Under the pieces are notes generated by a model. The model saw only the letters and a program-made list of their open reading frames with translations, was not told where the DNA came from and ran no database searches. From assembly GCA_963691655.1 (NCBI GenBank), contig OY829326.1, positions 70,735,235-70,799,234 of the forward strand: 64,000 nucleotides of DNA. The letters are read 5' to 3'. The stretch's first letter is position 1. Each line of letters opens with the position of its first letter. Origin of the DNA: Toxonevra muliebris. Lineage: Eukaryota > Arthropoda > Insecta > Diptera > Pallopteridae. The position numbers and the translations under genes were made by a program. Shown here piece after piece: positions 1 to 11,284 of this stretch.

Positions 1-1860
1 CATGGTTGAATCACCAAATGTTTTTTTCAACATTTCCAACGTTTTGGCACAAGAAATTTCGTTTGAAACCCAAAATTTCACACAAACTCTTTGTTCGATA
101 TTTTTATCCATAGTAAAAATCGCAACGCACACAAAAGGTTGACTTGTTCTTAATGACGCCGTAACCAAACTAAATGACACATAGCAATAAAAATTCACAG
201 AATAGTGATTGACAGTTGTGCCAACCTGGGAAAAAAATTTTTTGAAATATTCGCAGAGGGAAAATTTAAAATGAGAATTTCCGGGTACTTATTTCACAGA
301 ACGGCCAACAAGTGGAACGTACGAACAAGACGAGATATAACGCTATGTTAAGGGGGAAGTGTGAGTATATTAAGTATATTCAAGCTGAAAATATCAAAGA
401 TTGGTTACTTAAGAAAATGCGAATACGTTTTGCTTTCATAAAACTACAATATGCTTTACCAAGTCGTACAATACATTTTTATATGCTTTCTATTAGTATA
501 ACAATAAAAACACAAAATGCCTGGTCTGCAAGGTGGTCTACTGCATGGTAGCTTGCTCGCTGCGGCGAGGAGGTTCCACTCCATAGAGTATTGTGCATTC
601 ACTTCCACTTCTTTAAAGTTCCATCATACTGAAATGCTTTAATAGAATTTACTTTAAATTACTCATCTAAAGCTTTAAATAGTCATCTATTTAAAGCTTT
701 AGATGCGTAGTTGTCTGTTCTCTGTTAAAAAAAACTGACATTTTGAAGTTACTCCTCTCTGTTTATGTGTTTTAACACATCTAAATAAAAAAGCAACAAA
801 AACATAACAAAAGCACTCCTACGCCCCATCATGACTGATGATTGCATCAACTTTCATTCTTTATTAATCATGATTTCAATAATTAATCAAATAAACATCA
901 CAATCACCTGCATACACAAATTTAAATCACTTAAGACTATCATTATTTTGTTGCTGTTGTAGTGTTTTTTGTGTGCTATGCATTTGAAGTGGTTTGTTTT
1001 GTTTTACTTTGCTTTACTTTATTTCATGCTTTATTTTCGTAATGTTTGTTTTTAATTTGTATGTGATTGTGATTGATTTGTTGTTGTGCAGCGTATTTAT
1101 GTACTTGTGGTGGAGGAAAAAGCTGTGTGTGTGTGAGAGAGAAAGAGTGTTTGAATGTTGTATGCAAATCATCAAACTACACATTCTTTTTCTCGTTTAA
1201 GAGACTTTTAATTTTGCTCTCCTTCTTCCCTCTTCCCTACTCCTACTTCTTGCAATGTATACAAAAAAATATAACTTGAAGATTTTTGCAAATGTTTTTA
1301 AACGGTAATTTTGATTGATTGGCTCTTAAGTGTCGTTGACATTCGAGCTGTCAAATCAACTTGTTAAATTTGAATTGGGCTTATGTATGTGTATTGTGTG
1401 AGCGTGCGAGTGTGAAGGTTTATATGAATTCTGGATAAAAGTTTCTTTAGAAAATTTTCTTGAATAATGTATCATGAGAGCATAAAAACTTTTCTTTTAT
1501 TTGCAAAATAACAAGAAAAAAAGGAAAGAAAAACTTAAAATTTCTCTAGTTTGTAAGTAGATCTTGGAAAAAAACATTAAATATTTTAATTAAAATTTTT
1601 GTTGCTAAGAATGTTGCTTCACATGCAATACAAGAAATGTTTTTAAAAATAATACAGATTTATACACGGTAGTAGTATTGGATATGATACCACTCTAACT
1701 TGTTATTTGCAGAACTTTTTTTGTTTTTGTTTTTTTATTGCTTTCAAAGTAAAAGCCAAATTTTCAACGGTACGTATGAGTAACATTAAATTAAGTAATT
1801 GTTTGAAAAATGTTTTAAATAATTAAATTCGTTTGAAATACACATTATTATTTTATTAAA
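1..1860. other. Non-coding, no gene seen
   Basis: AT-rich sequence with T-rich and GT-rich low-complexity stretches around 960-1140. The short open frames here have no recognisable domain and biased, low-complexity composition, so none is called. The only structured element is the palindrome at 664-705, listed separately. A short stretch near 1880-1960 just beyond could be a degenerate RNase H fragment of a retroelement, but that is too weak to call. Confidence 0.6.
664..705. repeat. Perfect 19-bp inverted repeat with 4-nt loop
   Basis: The left arm catctaaagctttaaatag (664-682) is the exact reverse complement of 687-705, separated by tcat. It forms a 42-nt perfect hairpin or cruciform, very AT-rich and carrying HindIII-like AAGCTT cores in both arms. 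No target-site duplication or larger element was recognised around it. It may be a palindrome formed by template switching, or the fold-back of a tiny MITE. Confidence 0.85.
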
Positions 1861-2149
1861 TACAAAAAAAGAATAACGTTGAATGCTACCGGTTGCTCTG
1901 AAAGAGGATATGGTGCAGTAATTACAGGTATTGGAAACGTTTTAGCACTCAGTTTAATACATGGAGGCAGGTGGAAGTTGCTTTTATTCAACAAATTTGA
2001 AAAAATAAATGCGTCAGTCCCAAAATCTTTTGAACAATCAGTATGATGTATTTCTTATTGAAATATGTTTAGTGATGTGCTGAGCATCGCATTCGAGGTG
2101 AGTCGCTATTGTCACATCTTCCCACCTACACCCTGCAAAGTCTGATTTC

Positions 2150-2240
2150 GGTTAGAGCGAGCCCTCAATAGGAAAGGCTACACAATAGGCATTTTTGTTG
2201 ATATTGAGTAAACTTTTAACAATGTAACTGTAGATGGTTA
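2150..2240 (+). pseudogene. LINE reverse-transcriptase fragment
   Basis: The conceptual reading ALNRKGYTIGIFVDIE followed by a stop and then FNNV matches the catalytic motif-A block of LINE reverse transcriptases; the good LINE at 40-43 kb has VGFLDIERAFNNVNTE at the same place. The aspartate of the F-x-D-I-E motif is preserved, but the frame is broken within a few codons and only about 90 bp are recognisable. This is a fossil of an RNase H-type (R1/LOA/I group) LINE. The sequence to either side could not be assigned. Confidence 0.55.
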
Positions 2241-2809
2241 ACTGGATATGCTGTCATACAGACGGACGGGTTCTTTAGATAAACCTGTCTCATCTTTTCC
2301 GATGAAAATCTCATAGATTTTGATCGAACACACAAAAAAAAAAATAACCGCCTCCTTTGGAAATATTTGGATCTAATAACAAATATGTTTACAATTTTTT
2401 GATAGCACTAGTTTACAAAGTTCAACTTTTTTTTTTGCACAGACTTCTTATAATTTTTTTTAAGTATTTCTGCTTCCTAAACACGATTATGAAGCAAAAA
2501 AAACTTAGCGGGTTGCTTCTTGAGATAAAATACATTTGTTTTTTAGTATTTTTAATTTGGAACAACATTTTTACAAATTCCTTCCTAATTTGGCAGTTCA
2601 CAAATGAAATTAGTAAAAATTGAATTAAATTCAATTGCTAGGCTTTAAATGAACAATGATGCCAGAAGAATTTCAAAAAGTTCAGATCAGACAATCTTTT
2701 GTTTTTCATTTTAGTATTAATTCAATTCTGCATAACAAGCCGTCATGGTCTTTACTTTCTGGTTGAATCATTCTCTATGATTTTGAGAGGATGAAATACA
2801 AGTGCGAAT

Positions 2810-3937
2810 CAGCGATGCCAACTTGAGGGGAATTCCCCGATTTGCGGGGAATTTTACTTAGTGCGGGGAAATGGGGAATGAGCTGTTTTTTGCGGGGAAT
2901 TTGAAACCGTTCACCTTTCAATATTAAAATACCCCAAACTGTCTGTAGAATATTTTTTGCCAAATTTTATATTCCTAAATACAATTCTGGCACATTTGCA
3001 ACAAAAACCATAAAAACATTGCTTTATGCTAAACTGTTTACGTTTAATATTCAGACAGTCTAACGCAATAGCGCAGTGCTTCGGCTTCTCTTTCAGCCGT
3101 CCAGAAAGACTTAGCTGTGCCTTTGTTCAGCACCTTCTAATTAATAACTGTTAGTTCTTGGTGACTGTAACCTATAAACTTGCAAATTATGGTCAGCTAT
3201 TATTTATAAAGAAGAAGAAGTATATTTCGTATGTTTAAAACCGATAGTCAAAACTTTAAAACAGTTTTTCTTAAAACATGGTTTTTGCCATTGGCGCGCA
3301 CGATAACTGAAATTTAAATATGTTCTATGGTCAATGGCCCCAGGATGTAAGTTTGGTTAATTCTTTCCTCAATTTGGAACTTTGTTTTTACGAAAAAATA
3401 CAATTTTTGAGAAAACTAACTTTTGCGGTCTGCCATTTTGTGAATTGTTGGTCAAACAAAATAATCTTAGTATGTCCTGAGAATACAGTTATAATTTTTC
3501 TAATGGTATTTTTTTAGATGTTCCAGTGAGACGCAATCACGCACGCCATTGCGTTTGACGATTTTCAACGTCTTCCATGAAGCTGCAAAAAAACCCTTCA
3601 TATAATTTTTTTTCTTAATTATTACATAATTTTTTTTTTTTGTTCTTCAAATCTTTAAATAGATGTCAGAAATTTGTTTTTATTAATTTATCAATCCAAC
3701 AAAAAATGTATAAAAAGATTTTAACCAAGAAAGTGCAGGGCCCCTTAAAATAACTCTGACCGAGAGTAACTCTAAGCCTACATAAAGGGTATTTTTCGTT
3801 TATATAAAATGTTTCTATGAAAAGTGCGTAACGTATTGTTATAATATGAAATTATACCGGTGCTGGGAATTTGGTCGAAAATCGGGGAATTTCGCGAGAG
3901 TTATCGGGGAGAAAGAAAAAATGAGTTGGCATCACTG
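2810..3937. mobile_element. Non-autonomous DNA transposon with 8-bp TSD (hAT or P type)
   Basis: The element begins cagcgatgccaactt and ends gagttggcatcactg, an inverted terminal repeat of about 14 bp. It is flanked on both sides by the identical 8-bp direct repeat GTGCGAAT (2802-2809 and 3938-3945), which fixes the boundaries to the base. Subterminal regions carry many ggggaat motifs (2827-2905 and 3862-3912). No transposase frame is intact inside. An 8-bp duplication with CAG...CTG ends fits hAT, and the P superfamily also makes 8-bp duplications, so the superfamily is undecided. Length is 1128 bp. Confidence 0.88.
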
Positions 3938-3976
3938 GTGCGAATGCAAGAAACTAATCTTAAATCAATGTGTCCC

Positions 3977-4265
3977 TCACGCCCACCCACTAATACCTGA
4001 AATTTTCAAAGCGTGATATCAGACAAAATACTAAAGTAAATTAAATAAAACTAAACACACTTTTTTATATTGTCATATAAAATATATAGCACTAAAATCA
4101 ACCTCAAGCCCCTCGGTAACCACGCCCACCTCCTATATAAGTGGAATTTACAAAGCGTGATATCAGACAAAATACTAAAGTACATAAATACAATAATAAA
4201 CATTCGGTAAAATCTACTGAATCTAGCAGTAACCAGGTGGGCAACCTTATATAAATATCTGTACG
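3977..4265. repeat. Tandem duplication, unit about 144 bp
   Basis: A 32-bp block starting caaagcgtgatatcag occurs at 4007-4038 and again, identical, at 4151-4182. Each is preceded by a related cacgcccacc... stretch (about 3978 and 4122), so the unit is about 144 bp. Similar ccacgccca...atatat phrases occur near 19890-20035 and 43265-43420, suggesting a dispersed degenerate repeat family. No coding potential was seen. Confidence 0.7.
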
Positions 4266-5094
4266 GAAAGATATAGAAACACTTTTTGTGTAATAGATAT
4301 GAGAACACCTATTTTAGACAAAAAAAATTTGCCCGTCTCTATATACATTTTTGTTGTGATGACTACATTTGTTCATTAACCTGTTTATATATAACTTCAA
4401 ATATCGAAATTGACATGAACTTAAGTCATGGCTTTAAAAATGAACCTCTAGATTTAATTTTCATAGTCTCCTAAAAAACATTCAAAAAATATGGTTAGAA
4501 ATACAGAATGTAGGGTATAACAACAAAGTTGAAAGCAAAAGATAAAAAACCAATCTGAAAGTAAAATTCTTAACATTAGCAATAATAACATAAAATGGTC
4601 AAATTTGGAAATCAAAACTGGAATTCATATAGAAAAATTTGGTTATTTTCCGGAGGGACAAGAAAGGCACTTCAAAATTATATAAACCAATTGTTGATAC
4701 TCTGCTTCAAGGGTAGATAATAAAAATATAACGAGGACTCACGAAAGAAACAACTTTAAAACCATATATAAAGAAGAACATCCTTAATTTTCAGACTTAT
4801 TTTGAAATAAATCTTAAAAATAGTTCGAAAATTTTAATTTAAAAATTTTTATACCATTACTACTTGAAGGTTCCATCATAAAAAAATTATTTAAAGAGGT
4901 TTGTTTTTTTAAAATTGCTCTTCAAAGCACTTAAAAAACTCGTTCATAGCATTTTATCGTCTTTTATCCAATACCTTAAAGTTCTATGTACATCAAAATC
5001 CATTTTTGTATTTTGGCCAGAAAATCGAGTTCAATACGCCAGTGTGCGTCGGTTAAAGTTCGGATTAGTGCTTAACCGGATAATGAGAAATCGG
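4266..5094. other. Non-coding, no gene seen
   Basis: AT-rich sequence with no recognised domain, repeat end or RNA. A short open frame near 4915-5100 lies just before the LINE relic and has no recognisable motif. Confidence 0.5.
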
Positions 5095-6420
5095 CCCTAA
5101 TTTACTTTTTACAAGTATTAAAATCAATAACTACTAACTACAGTTTTAAAGTTAGTTGGAAAGATAATGTAAAATACAGTTACAATGATTTAAGAGCACA
5201 TACTAGAAAATTAAAGAATGTTGGTTTATCTGTCTCTGAACAAATATTGTTAAAAAAGTTGCAAAAAACTTGTATACTAGTGTAATTATCATAAAGTCTT
5301 CTAAAAAAAAACATGTTTGTTTATCTAATCCTTTGACCCAGGTAAAACCTAAAAATTTTAAATTATGAATAAGTTTGAAAATATATTTTCGATGAATTTT
5401 CAAAGTTGTGCTGTACGAAAAATCGTACAGATGCTCAAAATTAGGTAAGGTTCTTTTGTTTTACCTACACAACCAGCCAAGAGATTAAAAAACTACCACA
5501 AATTTTAAAATTTGATTGAAATGTGATTATCTTTTGCTATGACTCAATTTTGAATTCTCGCGATTACTCGAGTAAAGAATTAGTATATATGTACTTACGA
5601 AATTTATTAATGACAGGAAGGTCGCTTTTATCACAACCAATTTTCAAGTCAGGAAATAAAAATAATATTTTTGATTATTGGCCTGTTTCTAAGCTCATCA
5701 CGGTGACTCAATGCTTCGAAAGTATTGTTAAGAAGAAATTATTTTTTTTGCGGTTTACTTTCTTCTTATCAACATGGTTTTGTTCCAGGTCGTTCGACGG
5801 TAACAAACCTTATTATTTTTTTCAGAAAAATGTATTTCGGCTGTCCTAAAAAGGGTTATCAGGTTGACACAATTTAAGCTGACTTCTATAAAACTTTTTA
5901 CAAAATCCCTCACGAAATTTTAATATCTAAGCTATCAAAGTTAGGCATTCGTTCCAGTGTACTAAACTAGTTTTTTTCTTACCTAAGCAAAAGCGTTTGC
6001 TTCGTCAACATTGAAAATTATTATTCTAACCTCTGGCGTGCCACGAAGTAGCATTCTTGGGCCGTTATTGTTTACTTTGTTTGTTAATGGTATTCCTAAT
6101 TCTGCTTATTAAAATTATGAAGTCATTAGGCTTCAAAATTGCAACTACATTTAAGTTCAGTTCATGCTTGGTGGGTGGAAAATCACATTTTTCTCAATCT
6201 GGAGAAATATACCTTCTCTAAATCGAGTACCTCTTTAGGAATGTTGTATTTTCTTGGCAACATACTGCTTAACGGGTAAATATAGTCAAAGATCAAGGAG
6301 TAATTTTTGATTAGAAATTCTCACCAATTTATAGATCATTAAATGTCTTTAATGTTTTGTCATCAAACACTGATATAGATTTGGTAAATCTAAGAATTTC
6401 CTAAAAAAATATTTAAAGCA
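5095..6420 (+). pseudogene. Degenerate LINE reverse transcriptase
   Basis: Read through many stops and frameshifts, this stretch gives blocks in the order expected of a LINE reverse transcriptase. First comes a pre-RT region around 5110-5270. Then PIFKSGNKNNIFDYWPVS (about 5637-5692) corresponds to the P-x-x-K-x-G...F-x-x-Y-R-P-I-S motif, followed by a GF-PGRSTVTNL-like block near 5770-5810. Next is IPHEILISKLSKLGIRSS near 5905-5958, and last GVPRSSILGPLLFTLFVNG near 6037-6087, the G-x-P-Q-G-S-x-L-G-P motif. The YADD box is not preserved. Clade is uncertain (jockey/CR1-like wording). The copy is long dead and runs into a second LINE tail at 6450. Confidence 0.75.
5411..5430. repeat. Small perfect hairpin
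   Basis: Perfect 8-bp stem ctgtacga / tcgtacag around an aaaa loop, inside the LINE relic. No U-tract follows and no function is inferred. Confidence 0.6.
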
Positions 6421-6449
6421 ACTTCTATTAGTTTATTGTTGCAACGAAA

Positions 6450-6960
6450 TGCGGATGAACTTGCTAGGAAAGTTCCGTTAAAATTGGTTTAAAAAATTGG
6501 CGGGACAGTAACTCGCTACAATACTGGAAAGAAACCCCCGATATCAGATAAGATAAATCATTCATGCCAAAGATCTGTCAACGCAGGAATCAAATCCGAA
6601 TTGTCACATGGTTCTACACAGGGCATTGTAGGGTCAATAAACACTTATCAAACTTAGGTCTAGCACAAGATGATACGTGCCGAATATGTAACGAGGAGGA
6701 AGAAAGAGCAGAACATATTTTATGCCACTGTGAACGTCTAATGGGGACCCGACTTCATTACTTAGAAAATTCTATCCTACAACCGCAAGACATTGCGGAT
6801 AGTTCTCCTAAAGAGATATTAAATTTCCTCAAAAGAAATAAGCTCATAGGAGAACTATAAATACAATAAATTGTTTGAGGTATATCACAATAAGCCCTAG
6901 ATGGCCACAGTGAACTGGGAACTAAACGTCCACCTCCTTATAAATCTAATCTAATTAGTT
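6450..6960 (+). pseudogene. 3' end of an RNase H-type LINE (ORF2 C-terminus and tail)
   Basis: The open stretch 6564-6860 encodes the C-terminal region typical of R1/LOA/I-group LINE ORF2 proteins. It holds a basic IRIVTWFYTGHCRVNKHL segment, then a CCHC zinc-knuckle-like motif (CRIC...H-x4-C in CRICNEEEERAEHILCHC), and ends ILNFLKRNKLIGEL followed by a stop. In the family this knuckle lies after the RNase H domain and is thought to bind RNA or DNA during target-primed reverse transcription. Downstream, the 3' untranslated tail contains tatatcacaa (6881-6890), the motif shared with the SINE tails here, and ends in an AATCTAATCTAA-like repeat near 6945-6957. The upstream RT and RNase H regions are missing or belong to a different element, so the copy is severely 5'-truncated. 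Confidence 0.8.
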
Positions 6961-7169
6961 TACTGTTACGGATTTACTTAGTTTTTTAACATTTGAGCAA
7001 TGGTTTTTTTTTATTCATACATTCTTTAAAATGTGTAACTCAGCCCTTTAGTTAAGGAAAATCAGCCCCAAAAAAACCAAAATTCCATATCTACCGAAAT
7101 ATTTCAACCCAAATTTATTGTTCACCAATCATTGCAAAAAACTCCTAGGTACTTTGCATATATTTCTTA

Positions 7170-7444
7170 GGTTAGGTTGGAGTGGCTTTCGAGAGACACA
7201 CTTAGGCTTGAACGGCCCATTGTGATACCACATAGTTGGACCTACAGTTTAACGCCGATTCCGAACGGCGGTGTGGCAATTTTTTATCGGCTTGGTGGTT
7301 TTGCCATTACCAACCAATGTGTGTACTTGTACACTATCTTAACTATCTTATAATTCTTATACACTTCATATTGATAGTGAATATAAGAAAGTAATGAAAA
7401 TTAAAGTCTAGTGCACTATCCTCTAGGCTACTCGATAGCCGTCC
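7170..7444 (-). mobile_element. tRNA-derived SINE with internal head deletion
   Basis: On the minus strand this matches the SINE at 58312-58625 along its whole body and tail. The 3' tail reads cctaacc at 7170 and the tRNA-like head lies at the high-coordinate end. A 15-bp target-site duplication, tgcatatatttctta, brackets it exactly (7155-7169 and 7445-7459). Unlike the other copies, about 45 bp carrying the B box and anticodon-arm region are missing near 7411, so it could not be transcribed by RNA polymerase III. The intact duplication shows that the loss was internal and not a truncated insertion. Confidence 0.88.
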
Positions 7445-7459
7445 TGCATATATTTCTTA

Positions 7460-9399
7460 ATTAATCATATATTTCTTATGCAGTCAATTGACCTCAAGCT
7501 TACAACTTATTATGAACATAATTACTATATTATTTATTCATTGTAAAACGATTGAATAAAATATTTTCAGCTTACATTGAATTAGAAACAATTTTATTAG
7601 AAAGAAAAAGAAAAATAATTATTGAAGTCAAAGACTTGGTTAGTACGTTGCTAAGTTACAAACACACACATGCACTCAATAGAGCACAATAAATGACCTA
7701 CCTACGCTAACTAGCAATAACACAAAACAAGTACATAAAACTCGTTTGTGTCTTCATACATTTGCTCATTAGTTTAAAAGCCTGCAATTGCAATGATTTT
7801 AAATGACCAAGATTGAATTGCTGAGTAGTGATGCTGAATTCACACATACACATATACAAATACAAACACAAACACTTCAAATAGACCACAATGCACACGT
7901 ACCACAAGCATTAACTTAAGACTATACGTAGAATATTATGTTTACAGAAATGTATGCTAATTTATGTGAAACAATATAAACTCAATTAATACGAAAGTGT
8001 GTGTGTGTATGTGTATGTTTGAGTGAGACTGTATACCTTTGGTTGCATATGTTTACAGTAATAAAGTTATCATTATTGACAATTCTATAGATACATTGGC
8101 AAACCTCTGAGCCATACCCATACACAAACTTAAGCACACATACATACACTTACTTAGTCCTACGCAAATATCCATTTACATCATTCAATAATTAGTTGCG
8201 TGTACTTCACACACACACGCATACAGATTTACACTACCGCACACAAATAAACACGCATGCATATATTTATATATAGTAATGTTTATAATCAATACACTTT
8301 CCTCACATGCTTTTCTACTATTTACTATGAAAACGACTTACGAGTTTAACAGTGTTGTTGTTGACGTTGTTGCTAGCTTTATTGTTGTTTATGTTGGTGT
8401 TGCTACTACTGATGTGCTGTGTTGCTGTCGTTATTGTTGTCATCATGTTCCCATCTCTCTAATTCTTTAAAATGATGTCTCTGTTTTACGCACAATGGCA
8501 GCCACTTATTACAACATATCTACATACACAAACATAGAAATATTAGGTTACTTGGATGGTTGCTACTTCGCTGATTTCACTGGCTTACCACCGCCTTACC
8601 ATTGCTGTTCTTGTCCCCAGCAACTGCGTTGGCGCTTATTTCATTTTCTTGCTTCGCTTCCTTTGGCACTTTGCATTATTTTATTTTATTTCATTCTTTT
8701 TTTTTTGTTGTTGTTTGAGCTGAGTTCATTCTACACAATCTGCGATTTATTACTGCAGATAACATTACTACACTACAAATGTCGTTAGGTATTGTTGTTG
8801 TTGCTGCTGTTTTGTGTGTGCTATTGGTATTGTTGTAATTTCAATATTGACATTTAGTTTGCTATTTCTAAAGCTACAATAATTTTACATCTCTCGTCTC
8901 TCTTCGTTTTCTGAGCTGCCTTAATTTTGATCCGCTTCAGCAACATTCGTTATTTATGTCTATTTTACGAGCATTTAGCTAAAAGAAAAGAGCATTTTTG
9001 CTGTCATTTGGGTATGATTGCTATAAAATAAATATATAGCGCTGACCTAGGCACCCTAGCTCACTATACACACGTATTTACATACACTTATTTACATATT
9101 CAATGACATGTCAACACTATGAGAATGAATGTGTGGTATATACACATTATACAAAATGTATTTGCATATGTGTTTACATTGAAGATTTATGTGAATTTAT
9201 TTTTATAGTACACAATAAAAATTCATTTTGAAAAATGCTATTTATGCATTTTTATCATTTATAGATTTATTATTTAATGTGTCTTTCATCATCAACCACT
9301 ACTTGCATGTATTAATGTCTTTCAAGTATTTAACTGTAATCTTAAGCATCTTAATTATATACTAATTATATGTATGGGACATTCTCTGTCAATGGGAGA
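7460..9399. other. Non-coding, microsatellite-rich, no gene seen
   Basis: Contains CA/GT runs (for example 7997-8020, 8199-8216), ATAC-rich stretches and GTT/TTG triplet runs on the plus strand (8350-8430, 8700-8720, 8785-8830). Open frames at 8279-8788 are translations of these simple repeats and are not called. Such sequence is common in long introns and intergenic DNA of flies. Confidence 0.6.
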
Positions 9400-9607
9400 C
9401 CCCCCCCCCCCCCCCCCCTGTTCAAAATAGGTTAAGGTATCTTAGGGCGTGTTTGGTCTCAAATGAAAGCTTTTTATCTCTAGTTTCGAATACAATAAGG
9501 CCTTTCTGATTTTGCATGATGGCGGACTGCAAGTCTACCACCTCACCTAAAAATAATAGTTTTATCAAGCACGCCCTAAAATACCTTAACCAATTTTGGA
9601 CAGGGGG
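9400..9607. mobile_element. Short MITE with ~35-bp inverted ends and an expanded C-tract
   Basis: The left end (C-run, then tgttcaaaatag ... gggcgtg, to about 9451) and the right end (cacgccctaaaatacc ... ggacaggggg, about 9570-9607) are imperfect inverted repeats of roughly 35 bp around a centre of about 120 bp. The right terminus carries five Gs where the left carries 19 Cs (9400-9418), so the homopolymer looks like a slippage expansion of the terminus. No coding potential. No clear target duplication. The LINE tail at 9608 abuts it directly. Confidence 0.72.
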
Positions 9608-10060
9608 AAGGTTAGGTTGGACTGACAGCCTTCTGCATGAAAGCACACTTAATCACTTATTACGCTCGTTGTGATAGCACAGTACTGCACGACTCCCTTA
9701 TTTACGGAATGGAGAACCTTGAGGATTCCATAATGAATCTGGCTATGTACTTAATATTTATGGATGATAACTCAAACAGACTAGTGAAGAGTTTTAGTCT
9801 CCAACTGGTCAGAGATGGGCATTCGAACATGAAATGGAGGACTGTTTCTTCTTCTTCCTCGGGCCGTAGCCCTTGCAGCATGTCTCCCCATTATTCATTA
9901 TCCCGTGAGTACCGAAGTCGTAATGCTGATGGAGTTTCTGCTAAGGTTGAGTAGCTATCTAGTCCGTCTATTGTTTATAGTGGTCCATGTTAGCCTGGTA
10001 ATACCACAAGTATGCTCCGCAGCCCAGGATCTTTTTGCTTCTTCAAGGTAGTTTTGCTTA
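9608..10060 (-). pseudogene. 3' end of an RNase H-type LINE, minus strand
   Basis: On the minus strand, about 9705-9890 reads ...PEEEETVLHFMFECPSL... and then WRLKLFTSLFELSS, the degenerate zinc-knuckle end (E-E-E-T-x-x-H-x4-C-P) of LINE ORF2, ending near SRFSIP and a stop. The 3' untranslated part contains tatcacaacg (minus strand, about 9667-9676) and ends agtccaacctaacc at 9608-9622, the same terminal phrase as the SINE family. Only the C-terminus and tail are present, so this is a strongly 5'-truncated, mutated copy. It is the best candidate in the window for a relative of the LINE that mobilises the SINE. Confidence 0.72.
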
Positions 10061-11284
10061 GCTAGTTTTGCTTACAAAAATAAATAAAATACCTTCAGTG
10101 TTTGTATTTATCACATTTTTTGATCCGCTACAAAGAAATTCTAAATGATCCTCCTCTAAACTCTAATAATTTTAGCTTCCTGACCACGGCAATGGTTTAA
10201 CATTTATAAATATAAAATGTCTTCACTAGGCTATATTCACAGACACTTGTGAATGCAGACAACCTAGGTGAAGTATAAATTCATAATATTGATAACATTA
10301 CGCTCAATATCGCTCATTATTCTCACACCCGTCTCAGTTACTATAATCGGCTTAACTTTGTACACTCTTTTTCTTGTCCGCTCAAAATTGATTTCTGTAC
10401 TTTAGGAGAATTTACAACTTCATGTTCATTTGTGAGCTTTTGAACTATGTACTTTATTCTTTGCATACTTTTCTTATTTTCTTCTGTTTCTCCTGCTTCT
10501 CCTCTTTCTCTTCCTCCTCCTCGTCGACCATCTCAACAAAAATTCCTTTTAACATAATTTTGTAGCCTACTTTTTGGCGCAAATTTTTGTAATTTAATAC
10601 CATTGGTGTTATGCATGGTATTTAACGTTTAAAGAATGCCAATTCCAAGGCATTTGTGGAGTGAGGGAGTGTATTGAAATTGTTGTTGTTGCTACTGGTT
10701 TTTAAACTACTGCCAAAATATTTGTAAATAGCACACACAAAAATGTACGCAATTATATTTATATTTTTATGATTTGTTTGTTGTTTTTTATTGTTGGTAC
10801 TTTAGTGAATTTCAAAATTCCATTTCAAAGTTGAAATTTACTCAAAGCAAAAGCGTAATATATATTTATGATTATTATTTGCACATTTTCAACAATGATG
10901 GAATATATAATTATATATTAATATAATTAAGTTATTTATGTGCATGTTTAATTAAATACACAAGGCACGATGAACCTGCAATTCGAAAATTAATTATATG
11001 ATACGTAAATACATAGTAAATTTAAAGCTTTTGAAAAAATAAATTTTTTAGGGTTAATTGGCAGATCGTCGTGTAAAATATAAGCTATATTTAATCTCCA
11101 AAATTTGCCGATAGAGAGAGTCTTCTATATAAGCTATGTTCAATTTTCATTATAGCTCTGTGAGTATTATAGATATTACAATGACACTCGTGTGAACCTT
11201 ATCCCAAAAAATTCGTTTAGGTATTAATATGAGTTTTTGATGTGTAACCATCTATAGCGGCGGTATGAACAAATTTTATATTTG
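10061..11284. other. Non-coding, no gene seen
   Basis: AT-rich. Polypyrimidine stretch at 10490-10530 (tct/cct). No domain or repeat end recognised. Confidence 0.55.

Noticed and set aside
312..551. 79-codon open frame
   Set aside because: No recognisable domain, no homologous frame nearby, composition like the surrounding non-coding DNA.
1880..1985. RNase H fragment of an LTR retroelement (NATGCSERGYGAVI-like reading)
   Set aside because: A single short block with no neighbouring domain; could be chance.
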